Positions 48,601 to 55,279 of a stretch of DNA of 64,000 nt are shown one piece after another; position 1 is the first letter of the stretch, and every line of letters begins with the position of its first letter. A program made the position numbers and the translations under genes. The stretch covers positions 1,240,001 through 1,304,000 of the forward strand of contig NZ_CP062948.1 of assembly GCF_014898175.1 (NCBI RefSeq), given 5' to 3'. The DNA is from Bifidobacterium lemurum. GTDB taxonomy: Bacteria > Actinomycetota > Actinomycetes > Actinomycetales > Bifidobacteriaceae. The notes under the pieces were generated by a model. It worked only from the letters and a program-made list of their open reading frames with translations, did not search any database and was not told the DNA's origin.

Positions 48601-49495
48601 CGAGACGCTGGACCTGCGCGTGGAAAGCGGCGAGCTGCAATCCGACTCAGGCAGCGAAAGCATCCAGCTGATGGTCGTGCCTGACGGCGACGAGGACGTG
48701 CTCGGCGAGATGATCACCCTTCGCGACGCGGCGGACACCCGCGAGACGCTCGCCTTGGACGACAGCGGTGTGATCGTCTCGCAGTCGGCCGCCAACGCCT
48801 TCGACATCCAGGCCGGCGACCGGGTGTCCCTGGTGGATGGCGACATGCGCCACGGCACGGCCACGGTCGCCGCCGTCTCGCGCAACCTCATCGGCTCCGA
48901 CGTGTACATCAGCGAGGACGCGTACCGACAGGTCTTCGACGTTCAGGCGCCGCTCACCCTCAACGCCATGCTCGCCACGCTCGACGGCACGGCCGACGAG
49001 AAGATCGCCTACGCCGACGAGCTGAAAACCGACGCGGCCGTGCTCTCCGCTGTCAGCTGCGACGACATGGAGCGCAGCTTCACCTTCGATCTCATGGGCG
49101 CGGTGGTGGCGCTGATCGTCGCGCTCGCCGGCAGCCTCGCGCTGGTGGTGCTGTTCACGCTGGCGAACACGAACGTCTCCGAACGCGTGCGCGAGATGGC
49201 CACGCTGAAAGTGCTCGGCTTCTACGACCGCGAGGTGCACACCTATGTGAACAAGGAGATGATGATTCTGACCCTTGGCGGCATCGCCGTGGGATTGCCG
49301 CTCGGCCGGGTGATCGGCGGCATGCTCACCGCCGTGCTCAACATGCCGAGCATCTACTTCGAAGTGTCGGTGCACTGGTGGAGCTACGCGATCGCGGCCG
49401 TCGCGACGTTGGTGTTCGCCTTGGCCGTGCAGCTGCTCACCAATCCGGTGCTCGACCGCATCGATCCGGTCAGCTCGCTGAAATCCGTGGAGTAG
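45662..49495 (+). CDS. FtsX-like ABC permease with long extracellular coiled coil
   Basis: Membrane protein of up to 1277 residues; the GTG at 45662 directly follows the ATPase stop and ATG 45671 is the alternative. Order: basic low-complexity N-terminus with VKHSVKH repeats (residues 12-30), helix 1 near residue 100 (SIAVISMLGVAVLTGIYAG), a MacB-like outer domain with an Asp-rich insert (about 240-310), a coiled coil rich in Gln/Ala/Leu heptads (about 400-720), three helices (about 745-870, first FtsX block TMTRMVEEERSLAGTFTALG), a second outer domain, and a last helix block (TNVSERVREMATLKVLGF). The architecture matches large actinobacterial permeases of unknown substrate; with TetR it may export or sense an envelope-active compound. 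Confidence 0.88.
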   Translation: MVAMAFRRSTSVKHSVKHIGRDVKHSVKHRAGRDGVPADGAGMRMNKDGRASSRAGGRATGGEASRAGGIPGRTVHTGGMPGGAFVKGTARAWLRGWKRFLSIAVISMLGVAVLTGIYAGCRDMFHAADRLYDAQGLHDIQVLSTYGLTDDDVAALKRVEGVETVQAERTQSVTTKVAGTDKNVTMTEIGVEGLDQPYLQEGRMPEKAGEVAVTEKFLVDSGYEIGDTLTVTPADDEESTAGTSGSDLTGSDDFGASDDATDAADGGDSTGASDSAGEPVSSDADTEAGTDADADNDGDEEEETAPSFPTKLTITGMVLDPKDLTNPTGYSTAAFRSPSTADYYFFTSSDGVSGNVYTAISLTVEGAADEDSFSDAYEEIVRQVVDRIENTVQDQRQKDRRQRIVDEAQSQIDEAEQDAFAQLDDAQSQIDEQRAQLEESKSTLAESREQLESQQSQITSSESQIAQARSQIASGRQQISQGRQQIAQARTELESGQQQLASARAQLDAAQQTLTSNLTQVNQGIAQIDQMLPLAEQALAVLDQLPEVGIDQAAWERIASILNALGIPVDPTTPPTAGIADLKQQLAQSVEQMQTQRAQLVESLDQLNAGQAQLDEQNAQLTAKENEAAAGSAELNQQSANLEAQAAQLEAQATQLESQAAQLASGKQQLEEGLKQLEDGEEQLADGETQLADAQSELDDQRQQVEDEFAKQQQTIDDIASARWYVQTRSSIGGFSALESDISSIQSIGYAFPIVFLLVAVLMSLTTMTRMVEEERSLAGTFTALGYGSRVIALRYLLFATLACLVGGALGLLLGFLGIPSFLLLVLEDMYVIPGIALEYDWLYGSAGIALFLVGVLVATAVACAGELKHTPAELMRPKAPKAGARVLLERITPLWRRLSFLNKVTVRNLFRFKSRLIMTVGGVAGCTALIVCGLAINDTVDTLGPKQYEDIYQYDLMVVASDDSADELLARVAADSQVGETLDLRVESGELQSDSGSESIQLMVVPDGDEDVLGEMITLRDAADTRETLALDDSGVIVSQSAANAFDIQAGDRVSLVDGDMRHGTATVAAVSRNLIGSDVYISEDAYRQVFDVQAPLTLNAMLATLDGTADEKIAYADELKTDAAVLSAVSCDDMERSFTFDLMGAVVALIVALAGSLALVVLFTLANTNVSERVREMATLKVLGFYDREVHTYVNKEMMILTLGGIAVGLPLGRVIGGMLTAVLNMPSIYFEVSVHWWSYAIAAVATLVFALAVQLLTNPVLDRIDPVSSLKSVE
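45695..45748 (+). repeat. Four GTGAAACA motifs in the 5' end of the permease gene
   Basis: GTGAAACAT or GTGAAACAC occurs at 45695, 45707, 45728 and 45740 (spacing 12, 21, 12). They code the VKHSVKH...VKHSVKH residues. The motif equals one arm of the 63-bp hairpin repeat 900 bases upstream. It may be derived from that repeat or be binding sites for the same factor. Confidence 0.7.
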
Positions 49496-49505
49496 CGGAC
49501 TTTCC

Positions 49506-49546
49506 CGTCATGCTGAGCGGAGCGTGGCGGAGTCGGAGCGCCTCCA
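49506..49546. repeat. Dispersed repeat copy forming the 3' end of the antiporter gene
   Basis: CGTCATGCTGAGCGGAGCGT to GCGCCTCC lies between two convergent genes. Read on the minus strand it encodes the last residues (about WRRSDSATLRSA) and the TGA stop of the antiporter at 49508. Confidence 0.85.
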
Positions 49547-50731
49547 CGTCGGCGAGCCGGGAACCACTTTGCCGGCCAGGCCGCCGAGCAGCGGCATCAG
49601 GAACACGGTGACCGCGCCCGCCATCACCAGTGTGGAGGCGGTGGTCTGCTGCATGGTGCCGGCTTTGACGGCCACCGACGTGACCGCGACGGTCACCGGC
49701 AGCGCGGTGGTGCAGTACAGGGCCACGGTCAGGCGGTCCTGCGGTTCCAGCGGATTGGCGCGGCGGTCCAACGTCAGCGCCGTGAACACCGGAACCGCCC
49801 GCACCAGCACCAGCATCACGATGAACATGATGAGCAGCGCCGGGTTGGCGGCCACCGCACGCACGTCGATCGACGCGCCCGAAGCCACGAAGAACACGGG
49901 AATCAGGAACCCGTACGCCACGCCCTCGAGTTTCGTCTCCAGAATCCTGTTGCCGTCGGGGATGACGAACCGCAGGATGAAGCCGGCCGCGAACGCGCCC
50001 ATCACCACATCCAAATCGAACAGACGCGAGATGGTGATCAATCCGACCAGCAGCAGCACGGTCAGACGCATCAGCGTCTGCGACGAGGTGTTGGCGTTCT
50101 CGGTCAGGAATCGGTACAGCCAATGGCCCGCGCGGCGCGCCGCCTTGGGAACCAGCGCCGCCAGCGCGCAGATCAGGGTGAACAATCCCAGGATCAGCAT
50201 CGTCTGCCATTGGGAGCGGGCCGACAGCAGCACGGCCATCGCCAGCACCGGCCCCAGTTCGCCCCATGTTCCGTAGGCGATCACGGCCTCGCCGACGGGC
50301 GTGCCGGTGAGGGAGCGTTCCTTGAGAATCGGCATCAGCGTGCCGAGCGCGGTGGTGGTGAGCGTGATGACCGCGGCGACGCCGTTCATGTCGTGCGCGG
50401 CGAAGAACGGCACCAGGAACACGGCCAGCCATGCGATGGCCAGCGTCGCCACCCAGGTGAGCAGTCCCACCTTGCCCTGATGGCCGCCGAGTTTCTTCGG
50501 GTCGATCTCGTAGCCGGCCAGCAGAAAGAGGAACGCCAGTCCGAGTTCGCTGAGCAGATCCACCGCGTCGGTGAGCCAGATTTTGTTCAGCAGATGGGGT
50601 CCGAGCGCCATGCCGAAAACCAGCAGCAGCACGGTTTGGGGGATCGGCTTGCCGGGGATGCGTTCGGCGAGGATCGGGCATACCACCGCCACCGCCATGA
50701 TGATGGTCAACGAAATCAGGTCATGGGTCAT
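49508..50731 (-). CDS. Cation/H+ antiporter, CPA2 type
   Basis: Membrane antiporter of 407 residues and about 12-13 helices, for Na+ or K+ with protons. Start 50731 (MTHDLISLTIIMAVAVV). Family marks: LLVFGMALGPHLL, LSELGLAFLFLLAGYEIDP (the CPA2 LAGLE-like block), TTTALGTLMPILKE, FAAGFILRF and FVASGASIDV. No C-terminal RCK/TrkA domain. The last 12 or so residues are read from a dispersed repeat (49506-49546), so the natural C-terminus has been replaced or extended. The gene is convergent with the ABC permease, 12 bases apart. Confidence 0.9.
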   Translation of the reverse strand: MTHDLISLTIIMAVAVVCPILAERIPGKPIPQTVLLLVFGMALGPHLLNKIWLTDAVDLLSELGLAFLFLLAGYEIDPKKLGGHQGKVGLLTWVATLAIAWLAVFLVPFFAAHDMNGVAAVITLTTTALGTLMPILKERSLTGTPVGEAVIAYGTWGELGPVLAMAVLLSARSQWQTMLILGLFTLICALAALVPKAARRAGHWLYRFLTENANTSSQTLMRLTVLLLVGLITISRLFDLDVVMGAFAAGFILRFVIPDGNRILETKLEGVAYGFLIPVFFVASGASIDVRAVAANPALLIMFIVMLVLVRAVPVFTALTLDRRANPLEPQDRLTVALYCTTALPVTVAVTSVAVKAGTMQQTTASTLVMAGAVTVFLMPLLGGLAGKVVPGSPTWRRSDSATLRSA

Positions 50732-50794
50732 GCGCACCACATTAGCGAACGGGTTCGTCTCGGACGTGCGGTGGTGCCTATCGTACGGTGGCCA

Positions 50795-50905
50795 CATGGT
50801 GCGGTAGTGCCCATGGTGCGGTGGTCACATGGTGCGGTGGGTTGGTTTTCCAACGTTTCCAGGGTACCGCACCATGGAAAGTACGGCACCATGGGCACCA
50901 CCGCA
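50795..50905. repeat. CATGGTGCGGT direct and inverted repeats
   Basis: Direct copies at 50795-50805, 50812-50822 and 50828-50838, inverted copies ACCGCACCATG (50866-50876) and variants near 50883-50905. The arms can pair into a hairpin. They lie in the 236-bp divergent region between the antiporter and the amino-acid permease; no promoter was assigned. Confidence 0.75.
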
Positions 50906-50967
50906 CGATGGACCGCACTATGGGCGGCGTGTTGATTTGTAACATAAGCGCGGTAGGTTGGCTCTTT

Positions 50968-52473
50968 ATGACCGCATCGAAGAACACCACCGGCCAGCTC
51001 GCGTCCGTCGAGAGCCTGGATGAGAACAATGAGATGAACCGTGGGCTGACGAACCGCCATGTGCAGTTCATCGCCATCGGCGGAACCATCGGCACCGGCC
51101 TGTTCTTGGGTTCCGGCAAATCCATCAGCCTCACCGGCCCGAGCATCGTCTTCGTGTATATCGCGGTGGGCGTCATCATGTTCTTCCTGATGCGCGCCAT
51201 CGGCGAGATGATGTACCGCGATCCGAGCCAGCACACGTTCATCAACTTCATCACACGCTACTTGGGCAACGGATGGGGGCATTTCGCCGGATGGTCGTAT
51301 TGGGTGGCGCTGGTGCTGCTCGGCATGACCGAGATCACCGCCGTCTCCACCTATTTCGTCACCTTCTTCGATACCTTCGGCATCGATCTGAGCTCATGGA
51401 AGTGGCTGATCGAGCTGGGATTCCTTGTGGTGCTCGTCTCGATCAACCTCATCGCCGTCAAGGTGTTCGGCGAGGTGGAGTTCTGGTTCTCGATGATCAA
51501 GATCACGCTGATCGTGGCGATGATCGCCACCGCCGTGGTGATGGTGGTGATCGGCTTCCAATACCCGGCCGTGCAGATCGAGGGCATGGACCACGCGAGC
51601 CCCGCCGGCCAGGCGAGCGTCGCCAATCTGATCGACGGCTTCTCCATCGCGCCGAACGGCTGGCTGGCGTTCCTGATGAGCTTCCAGATGGTGTTCTTCG
51701 CCTACGAGATGATCGAGTTCGTGGGCGTCACCGTCTCCGAAACGCAGAATCCGCGTAAGGTGCTGCCCAAGGCGATCAACGAGATCATCGTGCGTGTGCT
51801 CATTTTCTATGTGGGCGCGCTGGTGGCCATTATGTGCATCGTGCCGTGGACCTCGTTCCAGCCGAACGACGACGGCTCCTTCGCCTCGCCGTTCATCATG
51901 GTGTTCCAATACGCGGGACTCAACTGGGCGTCCGCGCTGGTGTTCTTCGTGGTGATCACCGCGGCCTCGTCCGCGTTGAACTCGCTGCTGTACTCCGCGG
52001 GCCGCCACCTTTACCAGCTGGCCGCCGAGTCCAATTCGCCGGCGCTGAACAAGTTGGGCGTCGTCTCGAAGCGCAAGGTGCCGGCCCGCGCGATCGTCGC
52101 GTCGGCCGTGCTGATCCTGCTCTCTCCGGTGGTCAACGCGTTCCCGCAGATCTCCAGCGCGTTCGTGCTGTTCTCGTCCGCCAGTTCGGCCGTGTTCCTG
52201 TTCATCTACATCCTGACGATGGTCGCGCACCGCCGCTACCGCCGCAGCGCCGACTTCATCGCCGACGGTTTCGTGATGCCGGCGTGGAAGTGGCTGAACA
52301 CCATCGCCATCGTGTTCTTCGTGTTCGTGTACGCCACGCTGTTCCTCGCCGACGACACGCGCGGCTCCGCCATCGCCGGATTGGTGTGGCTGGTGGCGTT
52401 CGGAGGCTACTGCTGGCTGCGCGAGCGGTATCGCAGCCGTGACCTCAAGGCCGCTTTGCGGCATCGCGGCTAA
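50968..52473 (+). CDS. Amino-acid permease, APC superfamily (AAT type)
   Basis: Membrane transporter of 501 residues and 12 helices. N-terminal GLTNRHVQFIAIGGTIGTGLFLGSGK is the AAT signature; HTFINFITRYLGNGWGHFAGWSYW and FFAYEMIEFVGVTVSETQNPRK are further family blocks. ATG 50968 chosen because the conserved part begins about 28 residues later; a TTG at 50938 is possible. Substrate not decidable; the closest textual resemblance is to D-serine/D-alanine/glycine-type permeases (CycA-like). Confidence 0.9.
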   Translation: MTASKNTTGQLASVESLDENNEMNRGLTNRHVQFIAIGGTIGTGLFLGSGKSISLTGPSIVFVYIAVGVIMFFLMRAIGEMMYRDPSQHTFINFITRYLGNGWGHFAGWSYWVALVLLGMTEITAVSTYFVTFFDTFGIDLSSWKWLIELGFLVVLVSINLIAVKVFGEVEFWFSMIKITLIVAMIATAVVMVVIGFQYPAVQIEGMDHASPAGQASVANLIDGFSIAPNGWLAFLMSFQMVFFAYEMIEFVGVTVSETQNPRKVLPKAINEIIVRVLIFYVGALVAIMCIVPWTSFQPNDDGSFASPFIMVFQYAGLNWASALVFFVVITAASSALNSLLYSAGRHLYQLAAESNSPALNKLGVVSKRKVPARAIVASAVLILLSPVVNAFPQISSAFVLFSSASSAVFLFIYILTMVAHRRYRRSADFIADGFVMPAWKWLNTIAIVFFVFVYATLFLADDTRGSAIAGLVWLVAFGGYCWLRERYRSRDLKAALRHRG

Positions 52474-52538
52474 GGCGTTGTGGCGCGCGGCGATCCGGTT
52501 CGAGAGCTTGTCGGCTTGAGCGCTGGAGAGGCGAGCGT

Positions 52539-52686
52539 CAACGGGTTGGCACTTGGAGGCTCGAGTTGGCACACGCCTGTCGGCGCCCCTCTGGAACCTC
52601 ACCGTCATTCCGCCATTTTGCCGTTCCGTGACGTCGGTGTCCGTTCAAGCCGGTGCCAACTCGAGCGCCCAAGTGCCAACCCGTTG
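52539..52686. repeat. 34-bp inverted repeat downstream of the permease
   Basis: Left arm 52539-52572 (CAACGGGTTGGCACTTGG then GGCTCGAGTTGGCAC) and right arm 52653-52686 are complements with two mismatches, loop 80 bases. Each arm holds TTGGCAC twice. The 327-bp gap has no supported gene. The architecture recalls the 26795-26990 element, with a different sequence. Confidence 0.9.
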
Positions 52687-52759
52687 AAAGACCGCTGGCC
52701 GGTGGCATCGGATACGTCGTCTTTTACCCTGTGAACATATCGCATAGGCGAATAGTAAA

Positions 52760-52779
52760 CACCGTAAGATATTATGGTG
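52760..52779 (+). promoter_or_regulatory. Candidate MarR operator before its own gene
   Basis: CACCGTAAGATATTATGGTG is a near palindrome 21 bases before the marR ATG. Its GTAAGATATT core recurs, inverted, at 53368-53377 in front of the exporter genes. Confidence 0.55.
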
Positions 52780-52800
52780 GATGTTTGCGAAAGGAGCGGT

Positions 52801-53292
52801 ATGTCGTGGGAATTGGATGCGGTCACCGAGCTGATGGGCAAGATCAAGAGGCTTCGGTCCTCCGCGACCGACCGCCTCGGTCGTGCGGTCAAAGGTGAGC
52901 CGGCCGTCCTGCATGAGTTGCTGGTCAACGGCACCATGACGCCGTCCCAGCTGGCCGTCGCCTCGCACAACAGCTCCGGCCGCATTTCGACCCTGCTGTC
53001 GACTCTGGAGAAGAAGGGGTATATCACACGCGAGATCGACCCCAAGGATCGGCGCAATATCCTGGTCAATCTCACCGACGCAGGGCGGGGGAAAGGTGAG
53101 GAGTATGTCGAGGAGATGCGTGCGATGATGTGCTGGGTGTTCCAGCAGATGGGGGAACGCCGCACTCGGGAGTTCGTCGACCTGATCGTGGAATTCATGA
53201 CCTATTCCTCGTTGTGCGTGCCGGGGGAACCGCGTCCGACACGCGCGCAGATCGATGCGGCGTTCGCGGCGGATGCGGGACGGAAGGACTGA
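52801..53292 (+). CDS. MarR-family regulator
   Basis: Winged-helix regulator of 163 residues. ATG 52801 has AAAGGAG about 6 bases upstream. The HTH core is PAVLHELLVNGTMTPSQLAVAS followed by recognition helix SSGRISTLLSTLEKKGYI and the wing ITREIDPKDRRNILVNLTDAG, whose DxRD-like DPKDRR motif is typical of MarR. The N- and C-terminal helices form the dimer part. Located 116 bases before a two-gene ABC exporter sharing its candidate operator, so it probably controls exporter expression in response to a toxic compound. Confidence 0.92.
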   Translation: MSWELDAVTELMGKIKRLRSSATDRLGRAVKGEPAVLHELLVNGTMTPSQLAVASHNSSGRISTLLSTLEKKGYITREIDPKDRRNILVNLTDAGRGKGEEYVEEMRAMMCWVFQQMGERRTREFVDLIVEFMTYSSLCVPGEPRPTRAQIDAAFAADAGRKD

Positions 53293-53367
53293 GCCGCGGT
53301 CGTTTCGGCGGCCGGTGTTTCCTTGGGGTGAAACTTGCGTTCAGGTCGTTCCAAGGTTTACGGTATC

Positions 53368-53386
53368 AAATATCTTACACTGTAAG
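53368..53386 (+). promoter_or_regulatory. Candidate MarR operator before the exporter operon
   Basis: TCTTACACTGTAAGA (53372-53386) is a perfect 6-3-6 dyad. The adjoining AATATCTTAC (53368-53377) is the complement of GTAAGATATT at 52764-52773. It lies 22 bases before the exporter start. Confidence 0.6.
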
Positions 53387-53408
53387 AAATAAATATTGAG
53401 AGGAAATC

Positions 53409-55265
53409 ATGCTTCGTATCTGCAAATATCTGTCGAAGACGGAGATCGGCGAGATGCTCGTCGCCCTCGTCTTCATCGTCGCGCAGATCTGGCTTGACCT
53501 GGAACTGCCCGACTATATGTCGGAAATCACCACGCTGGTCGAAACCCAGGGCAGTGAGATGAGCGACATCTGGATCGCAGGCGGCAAGATGCTTGCGATC
53601 TCCCTCGGTTCCGTGGCCTGCGCGATCATCACCGGATTCTTCGCCGCGCGTGTGTCGGCCTCCTTCAGCCAGCGGCTGCGCAGCCTGGAGTTCGCCAAGG
53701 TCGAATCGTTCTCGACTGCCGAGCTCAACCGTTTCTCCACCGCCAGTCTGATCACGCGATCCACCAACGACGTCACGCAGATCCAGATGTTCATCACCAT
53801 GGGCCTGACCATGATCGTCAAAGCGCCGATCATGGCCGTGTGGGCCGTGTGCAAAATCGCCGGCAAAGGCTTCGAATGGACGCTGGCGACGGGCATCGCC
53901 GTGGGCGTCCTGCTGGTGGGCGTCGCCGCGCTGATGGCGCTGGTCATGCCGAAGTTCCGCGCCATGCAGGAGCTTACCGACAACATCAACCTCGTGGCTC
54001 GCGAGAACCTCACCGGCCTGCGCGTGGTGCGCGCCTACAACGCCGAGGACTATCAGGAGACGAAGTTCGCCAAGGCCAACAAGGACCTCACCGACACCCA
54101 GCTGTTCACCAACCGCGCGATGGCCATCATGATGCCGCTGATGAACACCGTGATGAACGGTCTGATGCTGGCCGTCTACTGGATCGGCGCCTACCTGATC
54201 GAGGCGGCCGAAGCCACCGACAAACTCACCCTGTTCTCTAATATGGTGGTGTTCTCCAGCTATTCCGTGCAGGTCATCATGAGCTTCCTGATGCTGAGCA
54301 TGGTGTTCGTGCTGTGGCCCCGCGCCGACGTGTCCGCCAGGCGTGTGCTCGAAGTGCTCGACACCCAGCCCTCCATCGCCGATGGCCCCCGCACGGCGGG
54401 CGAGCCGGGCGTGGCCGGTGAGATCGAATTCCGCGACGTGACTTTCGCCTACCCCGACTCCCAGTCGCCGATGCTCGAACATGTGAGCTTCACCGTCAAG
54501 CCCGGGCAGACCATCGCCTTCATCGGCTCCACCGGCTCCGGTAAATCCACGCTGATCAACCTCGTGCCGCGCTTCTACGATGCCACGGAGGGTGAGGTGC
54601 TTGTCGACGGCGTGAACGTGCGCGACTACGAACTCAAGGCCCTCCGCGACAAAATCGGCTACGTGCCGCAGACCTCCGTTCTGTTCAAAGGCACGGTCGA
54701 ATCCAATGTGAGCTACGGCGACGGACGGAGGGGAGATGCCTCGACTGCGCTCGGCATGACGAAGGAAGGGGCGCCCGGCCTGGCGAAAGAGGGGGCAGCC
54801 GGTGCGGCGGCGGAAGGCGCGCCGACGGGCGAGGCCCTCACCGCCTCCGTACGCGAGGCGTGCGGCGTGGCCCAGGCCACGGAATTCGTCGAGAAGATGG
54901 ACGGCACCTACCAGGCCCCCATCGCCCAAAGCGGATCCAATGTGTCCGGCGGGCAGAAACAGCGCCTATCCATCGCCCGCGCGGTATGGCGCAACCCGGA
55001 GATCCTCATCTTCGACGATTCCTTCTCCGCGCTGGACTTCCGCACCGACCGCGCCGTACGCGACGCGCTCAAAACCCACGCGCAGGGCTCGACCAAGATG
55101 ATCGTCGCCCAACGCATCGGCACCATCATGGACGCCGACCAGATCGTCGTGCTCGAACAGGGGCGCATGGTCGGCCACGGCACCCACAAGCAGCTGCTCG
55201 ACGAATGCGACGTGTACCGGCAGATCGCCGAATCCCAGCTCACCCCGGAAGAACTCGCCTCGTAA
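53409..55265 (+). CDS. ABC exporter half-transporter 1 (degenerate site), with in-frame repeat insert
   Basis: Membrane-ATPase fusion of 618 residues in a heterodimeric type IV exporter, like LmrC/EfrC. Six helices in residues 1-310. ATPase domain: Walker A GSTGSGKST near residue 375, Q-loop GYVPQTSVLFKGTVESNVSYG, signature NVSGGQKQRLSIARA, Walker B LIFDDSFSALD with Asp instead of catalytic Glu, and Gln for the switch His (IVAQRIGTI). Both changes are normal for the degenerate site of such pairs. Between Q-loop and signature lies an extra stretch of about 40 residues (residues about 437-476), whose first part, GDASTALGMTK, is the translation of a dispersed repeat. The frame is kept, so the protein may still fold. 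ATG 53409 has GAGGAAA upstream. Confidence 0.93.
   Translation: MLRICKYLSKTEIGEMLVALVFIVAQIWLDLELPDYMSEITTLVETQGSEMSDIWIAGGKMLAISLGSVACAIITGFFAARVSASFSQRLRSLEFAKVESFSTAELNRFSTASLITRSTNDVTQIQMFITMGLTMIVKAPIMAVWAVCKIAGKGFEWTLATGIAVGVLLVGVAALMALVMPKFRAMQELTDNINLVARENLTGLRVVRAYNAEDYQETKFAKANKDLTDTQLFTNRAMAIMMPLMNTVMNGLMLAVYWIGAYLIEAAEATDKLTLFSNMVVFSSYSVQVIMSFLMLSMVFVLWPRADVSARRVLEVLDTQPSIADGPRTAGEPGVAGEIEFRDVTFAYPDSQSPMLEHVSFTVKPGQTIAFIGSTGSGKSTLINLVPRFYDATEGEVLVDGVNVRDYELKALRDKIGYVPQTSVLFKGTVESNVSYGDGRRGDASTALGMTKEGAPGLAKEGAAGAAAEGAPTGEALTASVREACGVAQATEFVEKMDGTYQAPIAQSGSNVSGGQKQRLSIARAVWRNPEILIFDDSFSALDFRTDRAVRDALKTHAQGSTKMIVAQRIGTIMDADQIVVLEQGRMVGHGTHKQLLDECDVYRQIAESQLTPEELAS
54734..54762 (-). 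repeat. Dispersed repeat copy inside an ABC exporter gene
   Basis: GAGATGCCTCGACTGCGCTC to GGCATGACG (29 bases) matches the complement of 26629-26657 with a single difference. It is read in frame within the ATPase domain. Ala/Gly/Glu-rich codons (about 54763-54838) follow and have no counterpart in ordinary family members. Confidence 0.85.
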
Positions 55266-55279
55266 GGACGGCAACGAAT

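Noticed and set aside
52480..52734. 84-codon frame within the 34-bp inverted repeat region
   Set aside because: Mostly composed of the repeat arms; no ribosome site.
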